A stretch of 64,000 nt of DNA from AP-15 sp963789025 (lineage in GTDB: Bacteria > Pseudomonadota > Alphaproteobacteria > ATCC43930 > CGMCC-115725): assembly GCA_963789025.1 (NCBI GenBank), contig CAWBIT010000013.1, positions 434,001 to 498,000 of the forward strand, in the 5' to 3' direction. Under the pieces are notes generated by a model that had not been told where the DNA came from, searched no databases, and was given only the letters and a program-made list of their open reading frames with translations. Made by a program: the position numbers and the translations under genes. Each line of letters opens with the position of its first letter. Position 1 is the first letter of the stretch. Positions 36,297 to 45,090 of this stretch are shown here, piece after piece.

Positions 36297-37592
36297 CAGG
36301 GTGCTGAAAAAGGGTGGCGAAATTTGTGCATTGTGATCCCTTGGGGTGGGGCAAGGGGGTGACGATGCGCGGCGACGATGCGATTTGCGGTAAGCTTTTC
36401 AGCTACATAGACCTTGAGAAGCGGATCCGGGCGGATCACCCGCTGCGGGTGATTCGCGCGCGATTGCCAATGTCGCGCTCAAATCGCTGTCCGGCGAGTT
36501 TGAAAAGCTTTGTTCGCCGCTCGGCCGCGAGTCGATCCCGCCGGAACGGCTGCTGCGCGCCCTGCTGCTGCAGGCGTTTTATTCGATCCGCTCGGAACGG
36601 CAACTGGTCGAGCGGATCGACCACGATCTGTTGTTCCGCTGGTTTGTTGGGCTGGGCATCGAGGACCCGGTGTGGGACGCCACGACCTTCACCCAGAACC
36701 GCGACCGCCTGCTGGAAGGCGATATCGCAGCTCAGTTTCTCGCCGCGGTGCTGGCGCAGGCCGGGGTCAAGGCGTTGCTGTCGAGCGAGCATTTCTCGGT
36801 CGACGGCACATTGCTGGAAGCCTGGGCGAGCCTGAAAAGCTTTCGGCCAAAGGACGGCTCGGGTGATCCTCCCGGCCCGGGTCGCAACGGCGAGCAGGAT
36901 TTTCACGGCGAGCCGCGGCGCAACGACACGCATGTCTCGACCACCGACCCCGAAACCCGTTTGTTCCGCAAAGGATTGGGCAAGGAGGCGCGGCTGTGTT
37001 TTATGGGCCATGCCCTGATGGAGAACCGCAACGGGCTGATTGTCGGTGCGGTGACCACAACCGCTACCGGCCATGCCGAGCGGCGGGCGGCGCTGACGCT
37101 GATCGAACCGCACGCCGCGACCCTGCAGCCGGTGACGCTCGGCGCCGATAAGGGCTATGACAGTGCCGATTTTGTGATGGCACTGCGCGACAAGGCAGTC
37201 ACCCCGCACGTCGCGCAGCACACCAGTGGCCGCCGCTCGGCGATCGACGAGGGCACCGCCGGTCATCCCGGCTATGCGATCTCGCAGCGCATCCGCAAAC
37301 CCGTCGAGGAGGCTTTCGGCTGGGCCAAGACAGTGGCCGGCTTGCGCAAGATGCGGCATCGCGGCCGGCTCAAGGTCGATTGGCAATTCACCCTCGCAAT
37401 GGCCGCGTATGACCTCGTTCGCCTGCCTAAATTGCTCGCTGCGGCTGTTCAATAAGGCGACGCGCACATCAAACCGTGTACTGCTGCTCCGCCCGCGCCC
37501 ACTGCAACCCATTCCAAAACCTGCCCACCACCGCAATGTCGACTACCGCGGAAGCCAGAACGCGCCAAAATCGACATTTTTTCAGCACCCTG
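36297..37592 (+). mobile_element. IS5-type insertion sequence with CTAG target duplication
   Basis: 1296 bp. Left end CAGGGTGCTGAAAAA and right end its reverse complement TTTTTCAGCACCCTG form the terminal inverted repeats. CTAG directly flanks both ends (36293-36296 and 37593-37596), the YTAR-type 4-bp duplication expected for the IS5 group. The element carries one transposase gene, frameshifted. Confidence 0.92.
36365..37455 (+). pseudogene. IS5-type transposase, frameshifted
   Basis: Starts MRGDDAICGKLFSYIDLEKR IRADHPLRVIRA at ATG 36365. At about 36458-36464 a CG-repeat (CGCGCGCG) has two extra bases and the frame shifts. The family sequence then continues in another frame: IANVALKSLSGEFEKLCSPL, HFSVDGTLLEAWASLKSFRP (first Asp), LGADKGYDSADFVMALRDKA (second Asp), and KPVEEAFGWAKTVAGLRKMR (Glu). 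DDE residues are all present, but a single product needs a frame change. IS5 relatives sometimes use programmed shifts; a dinucleotide-repeat error is equally likely. Confidence 0.85.
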
Positions 37593-37596
37593 CTAG

Positions 37597-38125
37597 GCTT
37601 AAGAGCGATCAGCGGAAGCTTCTCCGAAAGGCGCTGGGGATGCTGCGTGAGATCGCCGGCGGTGACTTCGCCTGCCTCGATGAGGCGAAGGCCGAGGCGG
37701 CGGCGATGACGCTGCTTGGCCGCGAAGGCCCGGTGGTGACGGCACTCGGGCGTCGGAATTCACGCTGCCGGAGGCGGAAGCCGCCTATGCCGTCTTTCTC
37801 CAAGGCAGCCTCAGCGCTATCGACCTGCGCCGTTTCCTCGACCGGGGACTGCCGGACTGGCTGGCGCAGCTCGATCCGGTCATCGCGTCGGTGGTGCGCA
37901 ATGCCGAGAGCGTCAGTGCGAGCGATTACCTCGCGCGTCTTGCGCGGCTTCGCGCGTTGGCGTGGAGCGCGGCGCCGCGTCTCGACGCCGTCGACGTGAT
38001 CGCCTCGCCGACGCTGTGCCTGACCCCGCCGCTGATGTCGGACGTCGCGGACGCCGACAGCCACCTGCGGGTCAACCGCCGCATTGTCCGCAAGATGCGA
38101 CTGATGGACTCGGAATTAGTGCAGT
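37597..38125 (+). pseudogene. Amidase-signature enzyme C-terminal relic
   Basis: Starts directly after the IS right end. First frame: RKLLRKALGMLREIAGGDFA, GREGPVVTALG; after a shift near 37755 it continues FTLPEAEAAYAVFLQGSLSA, ASDYLARLARLRALAWSAAP, then RLDAVDVIASPTLCLTPPLM. The last motif is the typical C-terminal strand of amidases (VDVIATPTxPxxAP). The catalytic Ser-Ser-Lys region is absent. It ends abruptly against the minus-strand gene at 38140. Confidence 0.65.
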
Positions 38126-38139
38126 CTGCAGGAAATTCA

Positions 38140-38868
38140 CTACGAGAACCGTAAGTTCAGGGTGCAAAGGATCTCGACTGTGGCCGCAGCCGATGGGTAA
38201 ATGGCGCCGCGCCTGTCGAAGAGTCGCGCCAACGCGTGCAGCCGGCCCAATCCCGGCAGCGCCGCGGCGCGTTCTGCCCAGTTGCTGGCGAGGCCGAGCC
38301 AATTGCCGCCGGAGAGGCGCCCGAAGCAGTCGTTTCGGACTTGCCGCGCATCCTCCGGCGTGCCCCATTTAATCAACGCCCGCGCCAGCACCAGCGCCGG
38401 AAACTTGAGCAGCGTCTCGACTGCATCGCGTAGTTGGAATAGCGCCGCTTCCGGCGCGGGCGGCTGGCGCGGCGCGGCGCGGTCCGCTGGCCGGCCTTGG
38501 AGATCGGCGATGAGGCGGTCTAACTCATGGGCGATCACCGAGGGCCAGTTCCGGATCACCGCCTCGAAGGCGGACCAGCGCCCGTCCTTGATGAGGTCCT
38601 CTACGATGGCTGCGCATTGACGCTGTGCTTCTCCCACATCGTTCGAGGAGAGGAGCTTGGCGGGCAGAAGCTGACCGAGCTCGCGGGCGCAGCCGAACAC
38701 TTCTTCGCGCGCCGCATCGGGCAAATTGGCGCGCCTCGACAGCTTGAACCTCACGCGATCGAGAAAACTCTCTCGATGGCCGCCGGTCGCCTCGTCCGCC
38801 TCGAAATCGTCGAGCACGAACCTCGCGTCGTGACGCTGCAAAACGCCCCTTAGGGCCTCAATGTCCAT
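38140..38868 (-). CDS. Hypothetical protein, helical, unrecognised
   Basis: 242 aa, predicted mostly alpha-helical and soluble, rich in Ala, Leu and Arg: DDFEADEATGGHRESFLDRV, AREEVFGCARELGQLLPAKL, HELDRLIADLQGRPADRAAP, LKFPALVLARALIKWGTPED. No enzyme motif or signal peptide found. The C-terminal end (VEILCTLNLRFS) runs into the amidase relic, so it may be truncated. It sits between McrBC and an integrase, a position where defence or regulatory genes are common; no function can be given. Confidence 0.5.
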   Translation of the reverse strand: MDIEALRGVLQRHDARFVLDDFEADEATGGHRESFLDRVRFKLSRRANLPDAAREEVFGCARELGQLLPAKLLSSNDVGEAQRQCAAIVEDLIKDGRWSAFEAVIRNWPSVIAHELDRLIADLQGRPADRAAPRQPPAPEAALFQLRDAVETLLKFPALVLARALIKWGTPEDARQVRNDCFGRLSGGNWLGLASNWAERAAALPGLGRLHALARLFDRRGAIYPSAAATVEILCTLNLRFS

Positions 38869-39146
38869 GCCAGCCCTAGTCTTCTTGCTTCAGCCAGCCG
38901 CAGTCGCAAATTTTCCACGGGTGCACGCCTTCATGCCCGCAGGCCCGATCGCTTATGTCTCCGGTTCCCACGGCAGCACCAGATGGTCGGGCCCCTCGGA
39001 AGAACGCCGGATCATCCATCGCACCCCGACGGGCGTCTCGATCGCAGCGGTGATCTCCGACAATGCGAGCAGCCTATTCCCGTTGAGAAGCCACAACAGC
39101 CCGGCACGATCGATCCGAGGGAACGGATGTTCCCGGTTGCACCCGA

Positions 39147-39296
39147 ATGGCTCCGTTGCCGCAACCCACATCGATCCACCGCTGGCCCGTGGCGGGCGAC
39201 AGCCAATCGAGGAAGACCTGCCCCACGAGCTGGCTCCAGGCGCCCATCATGCGCTTGTAGGCTGCTCCATCATCGTGCCCGGCCATCCCTTGCATC
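39147..39296 (-). pseudogene. SAM-dependent methyltransferase N-terminal relic
   Basis: Minus strand: AGHDDGAAYKRMMGAWSQLV, GQVFLDWLSPATGQRWIDVG, CGNGA. This is the N-terminus of class I methyltransferases through motif I (DVGCGNG), after which homology stops. A separate minus-strand frame at 38953-39171 (LLALSEITAAIETPVGVRWM) looks protein-like but is unrecognised. Confidence 0.6.
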
Positions 39297-39494
39297 CGCT
39301 CTACGTGGCCAGCAACGAGGCCTCGGATGCGTGGTTTGCCGAGACGCGACATGCGCCTGTGGCGGCAGCATGATGGCACCAGCCCCCGAATTTTTGGCGG
39401 CGCGATAACTCCGTGGAGCAGGGAAACTGCGGCCTCCATCCTTTTTATAGAGTCTAAAAATTCGGCTCGGAGTACGAAGGGCCTACTCCGGCGA

Positions 39495-39640
39495 TCTTGC
39501 CGCTCGAAGCGTTTCTTCGCGTGGATTAACCACAATCGGTGGCTCGCCAAGGACTTCGAAGCCAGCATTGCTTCCGCCGGAGGCCTTTCTCTACGCCGCT
39601 TTGGTGACGCTCCTCACCCGCCGCTTGGCGAGATCATCAT
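39495..39640 (+). pseudogene. IS5-type transposase C-terminal relic
   Basis: Plus strand: RSKRFFAWINHNRWLAKDFE, ASIASA, then in the next frame EAFLYAALVTLLTRRLARSS. This is the C-terminal signature of another IS5-group transposase (RTFAWLxRNRRLAKDFE). No ends are left. The rest of 39374-39726 holds nothing recognisable. Confidence 0.65.
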
Positions 39641-39726
39641 GAGTTTCGAGCCGGACTCTGACGCGGTAGCCTTCCCCAAATCGCCGGGGCATTCGATCTC
39701 GGCCTAGGCTGCGCCATAGCTGTAAA

Positions 39727-41019
39727 TTATGCTTCGGGGCGCCGCGGCAGCTCGACCACGTTGGACGGCGTTGGCCGGATCAGGCTCTCGACGTGGCGCG
39801 ACCAAGCTTCGAGCGCGGCGCGGCGCTCGTCGACATAGCTGTGACGGTTGTAAACGGCCGCGACGCCACTAATCGAGCCGGACACATGGTTGAGGATCTT
39901 GTCGACGACATGCGGCGGGATATTGAGCCGAGCCATCCCGGTCGTGGCCGTCCGCCGTAGATCATGCAAAATCCAGTCATCGATCGCTGCCCGATCAGGG
40001 TCTTTGCCGGCTTCGGCAAACTCGGCGCGCGATAGATCGAGCATGTGCCGGTCTAGCCGCTCCTTCGATCTCGAGAAGCCGGAGACCGGCCGCGCGCCGT
40101 TGGTCGTCAGGACGTAGCGGTCTCCGATCTTCGGCAAGCGATCCAGGACTTCGATCGCGAGCCAGGACAGGTGGACCTCGTGTGCTCGGTCGTTCTTCGC
40201 CTTCTCGCGCGGAATGGTCCACTGGCGCCTGTCGATGTCGATTTCGGACCATTCCACGCCGCCGACTTCATCGCGCCGCTGCGCGGTCAAGAGGAGCAGC
40301 TTGTACATCGGGCCAAACGGCCAGGCGAGCTTGTCGCAACCGGCCCAAAACAGGCGAAGCTCGTCATCGGTCAGTGTGCGGTCGCGGGCCGTCTCCTTGA
40401 CGACCTTGCGGACCCGCGCCGTCGGATCGGCCGGGATGAGCTCTTCGTCGAGAACCCATTTGAACAGAGTTTTTAGCCGCGCCAGCGTGCGGTTCGCTTG
40501 CACCGGCGAGCCGCGGTTGGCGATACGGTCGAGCAGCGCTGTCACGTCTTGACGTGTGATCGAGGCGATCGGCCGCTCGCCCCACTTCGGAAAGACATCG
40601 ACCTCGAGCTGCCGCTGCAGCTCCTGCCATGTCGTTGGCTTCGTGTTCTTCTTGGCGTAGCGGTCGAGGTAACGCGTCGCGACCGCCCGGAACGTGTCTG
40701 GCAGCGCTTCCGCTTTGATCTTTGCGGCGAGTTCCCGTTCGCGCCGCTCGGCGACGGGATTTTTGCCGGCCCGCGCCTTCTGCATGCTCTCCCGGGCCCG
40801 GTCGCGCGCCTCGGCCACGTTCGGGATCAAAGCCAGGGTGCCTACGGTCTCCCTGACGAGCTTGCTGCCGACGCGGTACATCGCCACCCATGTCTTGCGG
40901 CCGCTGCCGGCGACGCGCAGCCCGAAGCCAGGAAGGTGGCTGTCCCAATACTCGACGCGGCCGATCGCGGGCGGCTTCAGCATGTCGACCGCGCGCTGTG
41001 TAAGGCGGATTGTCGGCAT
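39727..41019 (-). CDS. P4-type tyrosine integrase
   Basis: 430 aa. N-terminal DUF4102-type arm-binding domain (RLTQRAVDMLKPP, DSHLPGFGLRVAGSGRKTW), core-binding domain (about 108-205), then the catalytic domain with Arg249 (TAQRRDEV), HDLRR at 352-356, His378 (ILNHVSG) and Tyr390 (VAAVYNRHSY). All catalytic residues are present, so it looks functional. It is transcribed away from a partial tRNA-Arg copy 160 nt upstream, the likely attachment site. Such integrases move islands and prophages into tRNA 3' ends. Confidence 0.95.
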   Translation of the reverse strand: MPTIRLTQRAVDMLKPPAIGRVEYWDSHLPGFGLRVAGSGRKTWVAMYRVGSKLVRETVGTLALIPNVAEARDRARESMQKARAGKNPVAERRERELAAKIKAEALPDTFRAVATRYLDRYAKKNTKPTTWQELQRQLEVDVFPKWGERPIASITRQDVTALLDRIANRGSPVQANRTLARLKTLFKWVLDEELIPADPTARVRKVVKETARDRTLTDDELRLFWAGCDKLAWPFGPMYKLLLLTAQRRDEVGGVEWSEIDIDRRQWTIPREKAKNDRAHEVHLSWLAIEVLDRLPKIGDRYVLTTNGARPVSGFSRSKERLDRHMLDLSRAEFAEAGKDPDRAAIDDWILHDLRRTATTGMARLNIPPHVVDKILNHVSGSISGVAAVYNRHSYVDERRAALEAWSRHVESLIRPTPSNVVELPRRPEA

Positions 41020-41180
41020 GGCAGCTGCTCCCTTCCTGCGGGACTCCCGGGTAACAGTTGGGTAGCAAAAACCCGGGGTAATCCCTGCAATGGCATGGTC
41101 GTTTCATACCATTGCATTCGGTCATAAGTCAAGGACTTACGTGGCTTACCTGCATTGGCATGCAATGCAACGAACGGTGT

Positions 41181-41234
41181 AGCACCTTTCTTCTAAGAGA
41201 GTGGTCGCAGGTTCGAATCCTGCCGGGGTCGCCA
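41181..41234 (+). repeat. Partial tRNA-Arg copy (att site)
   Basis: The last 36 nt (41199-41234), including TGGTCGCAGGTTCGAATCCT and the encoded CCA, are identical to the 3' end of tRNA-Arg(TCT) at 236-312; with the anticodon loop the match runs 44 nt with one mismatch. The 5' half, with D arm and acceptor strand, is absent, so it is not a tRNA gene. This is the classic duplicated 3' end left when an integrase inserts at a tRNA; the element should lie to its left. It is inverted relative to the complete tRNA-Arg. Confidence 0.85.
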
Positions 41235-41285
41235 TGATTGCCGAGGCTTTCGCGAACTTCCGTGCCGGTCGAACACCGGCCCGAT

Positions 41286-42245
41286 CTAGGCGACGACCCG
41301 AGGCTTCAGGTCGAAGCCGGCACGCGGCAAATCGAGGGTGATCGCCAGACCATCCGCCAGAGCCGTCTCGGCCCTGAAGCTGAGCTGCTCCGCGGCGCGG
41401 CGCGGATTTCCGACCGATATTCGGACATCACCCGATCGTGCCGGGCTGTAGTACGCAGTGAGATCGGTTTGGTACAACTCGGCCATGGTTTCGGCGAGGG
41501 CTCGTACGCTCGTGCCCTTGCCCGTGCAGATGTTGAAGACCGGGGCGCTGGTGCTCGCTGCGGTCAGGGCTCGGTCGAGCGCGCCGACGGCATCCCCGAC
41601 ATAGGTGAAGTCGCGGACGTGCGCTCCGTCGCCAAAGATTTCGACTGGTTCGCCGAGCCTGAGCCGATCAGCAAAAAGCGCTATGACGCCGGAATATGGG
41701 GACTGAGCGTCTTGCCGGGGGCCATAGAGGTTGAAGAACCGCAATCCGACGGTCGGGATTTTGTGCACCGCGCCCGCGACGCGCGCATGCAGCTCGCACG
41801 CGCTCTTGTCTGCGCCATAAGCGCTGAGCGGCGCAACCGGAGTATCTTCCCCGATCGGAACGGTACTGCAATCGCCATAGATCGCCGCCGACGAGGCATA
41901 AACGATGGGGATTTCTCGGCGGTGCCGCAAACGCCGCGCCTGATTAAAAATGTTGAGCGTGCCGGTGAGGTTGACTTCGTGCGTGCGCAACCACTCGCGG
42001 TTGGAACACACGACAGAAGCAATTGCGGCCAAGTGAAAACAGGCATCGACGCCCTCGAAAGCCTCCTCGACAGTCGTTGGATCGGTGATGTCACCGTGCA
42101 AAAATTCGATTTGCCGCGGCAGGTTCTGTCGGTGTCCACTCGACAGATCATCGAGAACGCGGACCAGGTGTCCCTGCCTCAACAACGCGTCGACCAGGTG
42201 CGAGCCCAGGAAGCCAGCACCGCCGGTCACGAGAAAGCAGGCCAT
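41286..42245 (-). CDS. NAD-dependent nucleotide-sugar epimerase (UDP-glucose 4-epimerase-like)
   Basis: 319 aa, extended SDR family. Rossmann motif TGGAGFLGSHL at 8-18, FHLAAIASV near 90, catalytic Ser-Ser and YGADK (YxxxK) near 145, and LRFFNLYGPRQ near 168. Interconverts C4 epimers of an NDP-sugar in the cytoplasm. First gene after the att site, at the edge of a polysaccharide region. Gal, GalNAc or uronate substrates are all possible. Confidence 0.9.
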   Translation of the reverse strand: MACFLVTGGAGFLGSHLVDALLRQGHLVRVLDDLSSGHRQNLPRQIEFLHGDITDPTTVEEAFEGVDACFHLAAIASVVCSNREWLRTHEVNLTGTLNIFNQARRLRHRREIPIVYASSAAIYGDCSTVPIGEDTPVAPLSAYGADKSACELHARVAGAVHKIPTVGLRFFNLYGPRQDAQSPYSGVIALFADRLRLGEPVEIFGDGAHVRDFTYVGDAVGALDRALTAASTSAPVFNICTGKGTSVRALAETMAELYQTDLTAYYSPARSGDVRISVGNPRRAAEQLSFRAETALADGLAITLDLPRAGFDLKPRVVA

Positions 42246-42629
42246 CCGAGATCCTTAAAGCTGTTGCAAAAAGGCCGTGGCGTCGACGGAATCAGCGGTT
42301 CACTCTGAGGATTCGACGGGAACACCGATCGGTCCCTCGGGGATTCCTATGGCGCGCCCTCATTGCGAATTTCGGCCAGTTAGGGCGACCCGTTCAGTCC
42401 TGCTTGCCCAAGTCCGCTAACGCATAACGCCAATTCAGTCGGTTGAAAAGCGGAATCACGGTTAAAACGGAAGCAAAGGTCGGACTTTCAAAAGTCTTAA
42501 AAAACTGTAAACATCGGCTCTGACAGGCGACCGCACGGCTTCGACTTCAAAGGGGTTTAAACAACTGAAACGATGAACGAGGATGGCGGGAGTTTTCGAC
42601 GTCAAGGGGCGGCAATACGACATAAGGCG
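42246..42629. other. Intergenic, no gene seen
   Basis: No credible ORF or RNA. It separates divergent genes, so both promoters should be here. A-rich CAAAAGTCTTAAAAAACTGT near 42488 is the only striking feature. Confidence 0.4.
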
Positions 42630-43124
42630 ATGCGAAGCAGAAGATTACATACCGGTCTGGTCGCCTTGCTTACCTGTTGCGTTCAAACGTGGGGTTTTTC
42701 AGAGGCCGTCGCAGGACAGAAATTCCGAGCCGACGAGTGGGTCACCGAATGCGATTCCAGTCCTGGAATTGGTGCTCCGGACTGCTCGATCACGGTGCCG
42801 TTTTGGCAAAGCCGAGGCGCTCCAAGGGGCTCGTTCGCTCTTGTCGTCATGCTGCAGACTGGGAATATGGGGATTGTCGGTGAGCCTTTTCCGACCAGGG
42901 CAGTGCTTCGAATTGACAAGAACCCGCCGATCGAGTGCAGGGAGGCGCGCTACTGCGTTTTCCCGAGCATCCAGGCGCTCGCTGCGTTAAAGCAACTCAA
43001 AATCGGATCGCTTGTTCTAGTCGATGTCTATACGGAAAAGGGGCAGTTCAGCTTCAGTCTCACCCCGAAAGGATTTCAGGCGGGAATGGCACAGATCCGC
43101 GCCTGGGGATACCGAACGGAATAG
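42630..43124 (+). CDS. Secreted IalB-like protein
   Basis: 164 aa from ATG 42630 (MRSRRLHTGLVALLTCCVQT), a signal peptide ending near AVAGQ. The mature part has FRADEWVTEC, an internal Cys in GAPDCSITVPFW and two more in IECREARYCVFPS, beta-rich throughout, ending GFQAGMAQIRAWGY. Cys spacing and beta content resemble the invasion-associated locus B (IalB) family of alphaproteobacteria, a loose match. Expected in periplasm or outer surface. An earlier ATG at 42573 would bury the signal peptide. Confidence 0.55.
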   Translation: MRSRRLHTGLVALLTCCVQTWGFSEAVAGQKFRADEWVTECDSSPGIGAPDCSITVPFWQSRGAPRGSFALVVMLQTGNMGIVGEPFPTRAVLRIDKNPPIECREARYCVFPSIQALAALKQLKIGSLVLVDVYTEKGQFSFSLTPKGFQAGMAQIRAWGYRTE

Positions 43125-43717
43125 CTGAGGACACCGTGTGAGGCGTTGTCGCCGGCGAAACCGGGTGACGGGTTCTGCGCCGGTCTGCTGCTCACTGATG
43201 CAATATCGCGACAAGCGGGGCGAGCACGACACCCCATGCAAGCAATGACAGTCCAAAGACGACAAGCAGAGCAGTGCCCGCCGGCAGCCGATCGCCGGCG
43301 AGCTCTACTCCCTCACTTACTCCGTAATCGCGGTAGGAAGAATTGCTTTGGATCATTTTTTCGACGGATAGTGTTGGCGTCGTGCAGGACTGTAAGCAAA
43401 ATCACGAGGGTGGCAAGAAACATCGTTTGGAATTTTTCCCAATTTTATTCGATATTTGCCGATGAGCTCGGTAACCGGATAGATTTAAAAGGGTTTATTA
43501 ATAAGTATTGATTTTTCCTTACTACGACCGATGAGGCCCAATACCGGCGAATTTGGACGAATCTTCCCCTCCGGCTGTCTAATCCCAACAATTTCCAAGG
43601 ACAGGATCTTGACGCTGCCTGGGACAGGCGCTTGACGCGGCACGTGCAAAATGAATCCGGCTGACAGGCGGCGCGGCGAGAGTTGAGTGGCCCAGCCTCG
43701 CTGAGGCAATCATCGGG
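43125..43717. other. Intergenic, no gene called
   Basis: About 590 nt. Plus and minus frames of 60-120 codons exist but have no family resemblance or plausible start context. 43420-43510 is A/T-rich (TTTTTCCCAATTTTATTCGA), unlike the surrounding high-GC DNA. Confidence 0.4.
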
Positions 43718-43903
43718 ATGGGATATCCAATGGACGCCTGCATTGCCCCGAGATCCCCTCTGCCGTCAGAAAGAACGACAGATTTCGAAGCTCCGCGCCT
43801 CAGCAAGCGAGCCTCGCTGCTGCTGGTGCTGGCGTTGTCGCTTGGATTGTGGGCGGCGATATGGGCAGCTGTTGCCTCACTGGCTTCGGTGGTGGTCGGC
43901 TAA
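43718..43903 (+). CDS. Small membrane protein
   Basis: 61 aa (57 if the second Met is used). A polar N-terminus is followed by LSKRAS and one hydrophobic helix LLLVLALSLGLWAAIWAAVA ending in SVVVG. The 'LSxRxSLLLxLxLSLxxWAxIxALV' pattern is common in small alphaproteobacterial membrane proteins near glycan genes. Convergent with wecB, overlapping its stop by 4 nt. Function unknown. Confidence 0.55.
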   Translation: MGYPMDACIAPRSPLPSERTTDFEAPRLSKRASLLLVLALSLGLWAAIWAAVASLASVVVG

Positions 43904-45042
43904 CAAGCCGCCTCCGAGCACGGCATGCCGGCTTCGGCCATCAGCTGCCGTGCGATCCGGCTGCTCGCGCGCCCGTCCCCATAGGGGTTTGCTACCCGGC
44001 TCATGCGCGAATAGGCGTCGGCATCTTCGAGCAACGCCGTCATCTCGGAAAAGAGCAGCTCCTCGTCGGTGCCCACCAATTTGGCAAGCCCCAGTTCCAT
44101 GGCCTCCGGGCGTTCGGTTGTTTCTCGAGTAACGAGGACCGGTTTCCCAAAGGATGGCGCCTCCTCCTGAATCCCGCCGGAATCGGTGACCACAAAATGG
44201 CAGCGCTTCAGTAGAAACACCAACTCGGGATAATCGACCGGCTCGGTTAGGAGCACGTTCGGGTGCCGACGAAGCGGTTCGATCGCCTGGCGGACACTGG
44301 GATTTCGGTGCACCGGAAAGACCACCGCGGTATCACCTCTGTCGGCGATGCGCGCCATCGCGCGGCAAACCCGGGCGATCCCGCCGTCGAAGCTTTCGCG
44401 GCGATGGCCCGTCATCAGAATCATTCGCCTGCCCGCGAAATGTCCAGGCAGAACGGCAGAGCACCGAGAACGCAGATCCGGCCGGTTATCCAGTAGAGCG
44501 GCAATCCGCAGCAGAGCATCGATCCCGGTATTGCCGGTGACGAAGATCCGGCCGCCACCGACCCCTTCCCGCCGCAAATTCTCTCGTGCCCGTGCGGTCG
44601 GGGCAAAGTGCAAATCGGCGATGTGGGTTACCAGCCTCCGGTTCACTTCTTCGGGCCAGGGCGAATAGATGTTGTCCGTGCGCAGGCCGGCCTCGACGTG
44701 AGCCACCGGGATGCAGTGGTAAAAGGCCGCGAGCGCCCCGGCAAAGGTCGTCGTCGTGTCGCCCTGAACGATCACCCGATCGGGCCGAAAGGCATCGAGG
44801 ACCTCACTGACTCCGGATAACACGGCACCGGTCAGATAGGCGAGATCCTGGTTTGGCCGCATCAAATCGAGATTCCAGTCCGGCCGCAGCTCAAATAATT
44901 CGAGGACCTGGCTCAACATCTCGCGGTGCTGTCCGGTGACGCATATCTTGCAGTCAAAACTAGACCGGCCCGACAATTCCAAGAAAACCGGCGCGAGCTT
45001 GATAGCCTCGGGCCTCGTCCCAAAAACAAACAACAGCTTCAT
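43900..45042 (-). CDS. wecB: UDP-N-acetylglucosamine 2-epimerase (non-hydrolysing)
   Basis: 380 aa from MKLLFVFGTRPEAIKLAPVF. Diagnostic motifs: GTRPEAIK (start), VTGQHREML, VQGDTTTTFAGALAAFY near 93, HVEAGLRT near 115, GNTGIDALL, TGHRRESF near 205, and SDSGGIQEEAP near 278 with the catalytic Glu/Asp set. Converts UDP-GlcNAc to UDP-ManNAc for surface polysaccharide. 48 nt downstream of wecC on the same strand, so one operon: wecC first, then wecB. Confidence 0.94.
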   Translation of the reverse strand: MKLLFVFGTRPEAIKLAPVFLELSGRSSFDCKICVTGQHREMLSQVLELFELRPDWNLDLMRPNQDLAYLTGAVLSGVSEVLDAFRPDRVIVQGDTTTTFAGALAAFYHCIPVAHVEAGLRTDNIYSPWPEEVNRRLVTHIADLHFAPTARARENLRREGVGGGRIFVTGNTGIDALLRIAALLDNRPDLRSRCSAVLPGHFAGRRMILMTGHRRESFDGGIARVCRAMARIADRGDTAVVFPVHRNPSVRQAIEPLRRHPNVLLTEPVDYPELVFLLKRCHFVVTDSGGIQEEAPSFGKPVLVTRETTERPEAMELGLAKLVGTDEELLFSEMTALLEDADAYSRMSRVANPYGDGRASSRIARQLMAEAGMPCSEAAC

Positions 45043-45090
45043 TCTGCGCGAGCCGTCGTACGTAGGCGCAGTCAACATGGCCCCGCGAGG

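Noticed and set aside
41181..41234. Second functional tRNA-Arg gene
   Set aside because: The acceptor 5' strand and D arm are missing; only the 3' half is present, as expected for an att site.
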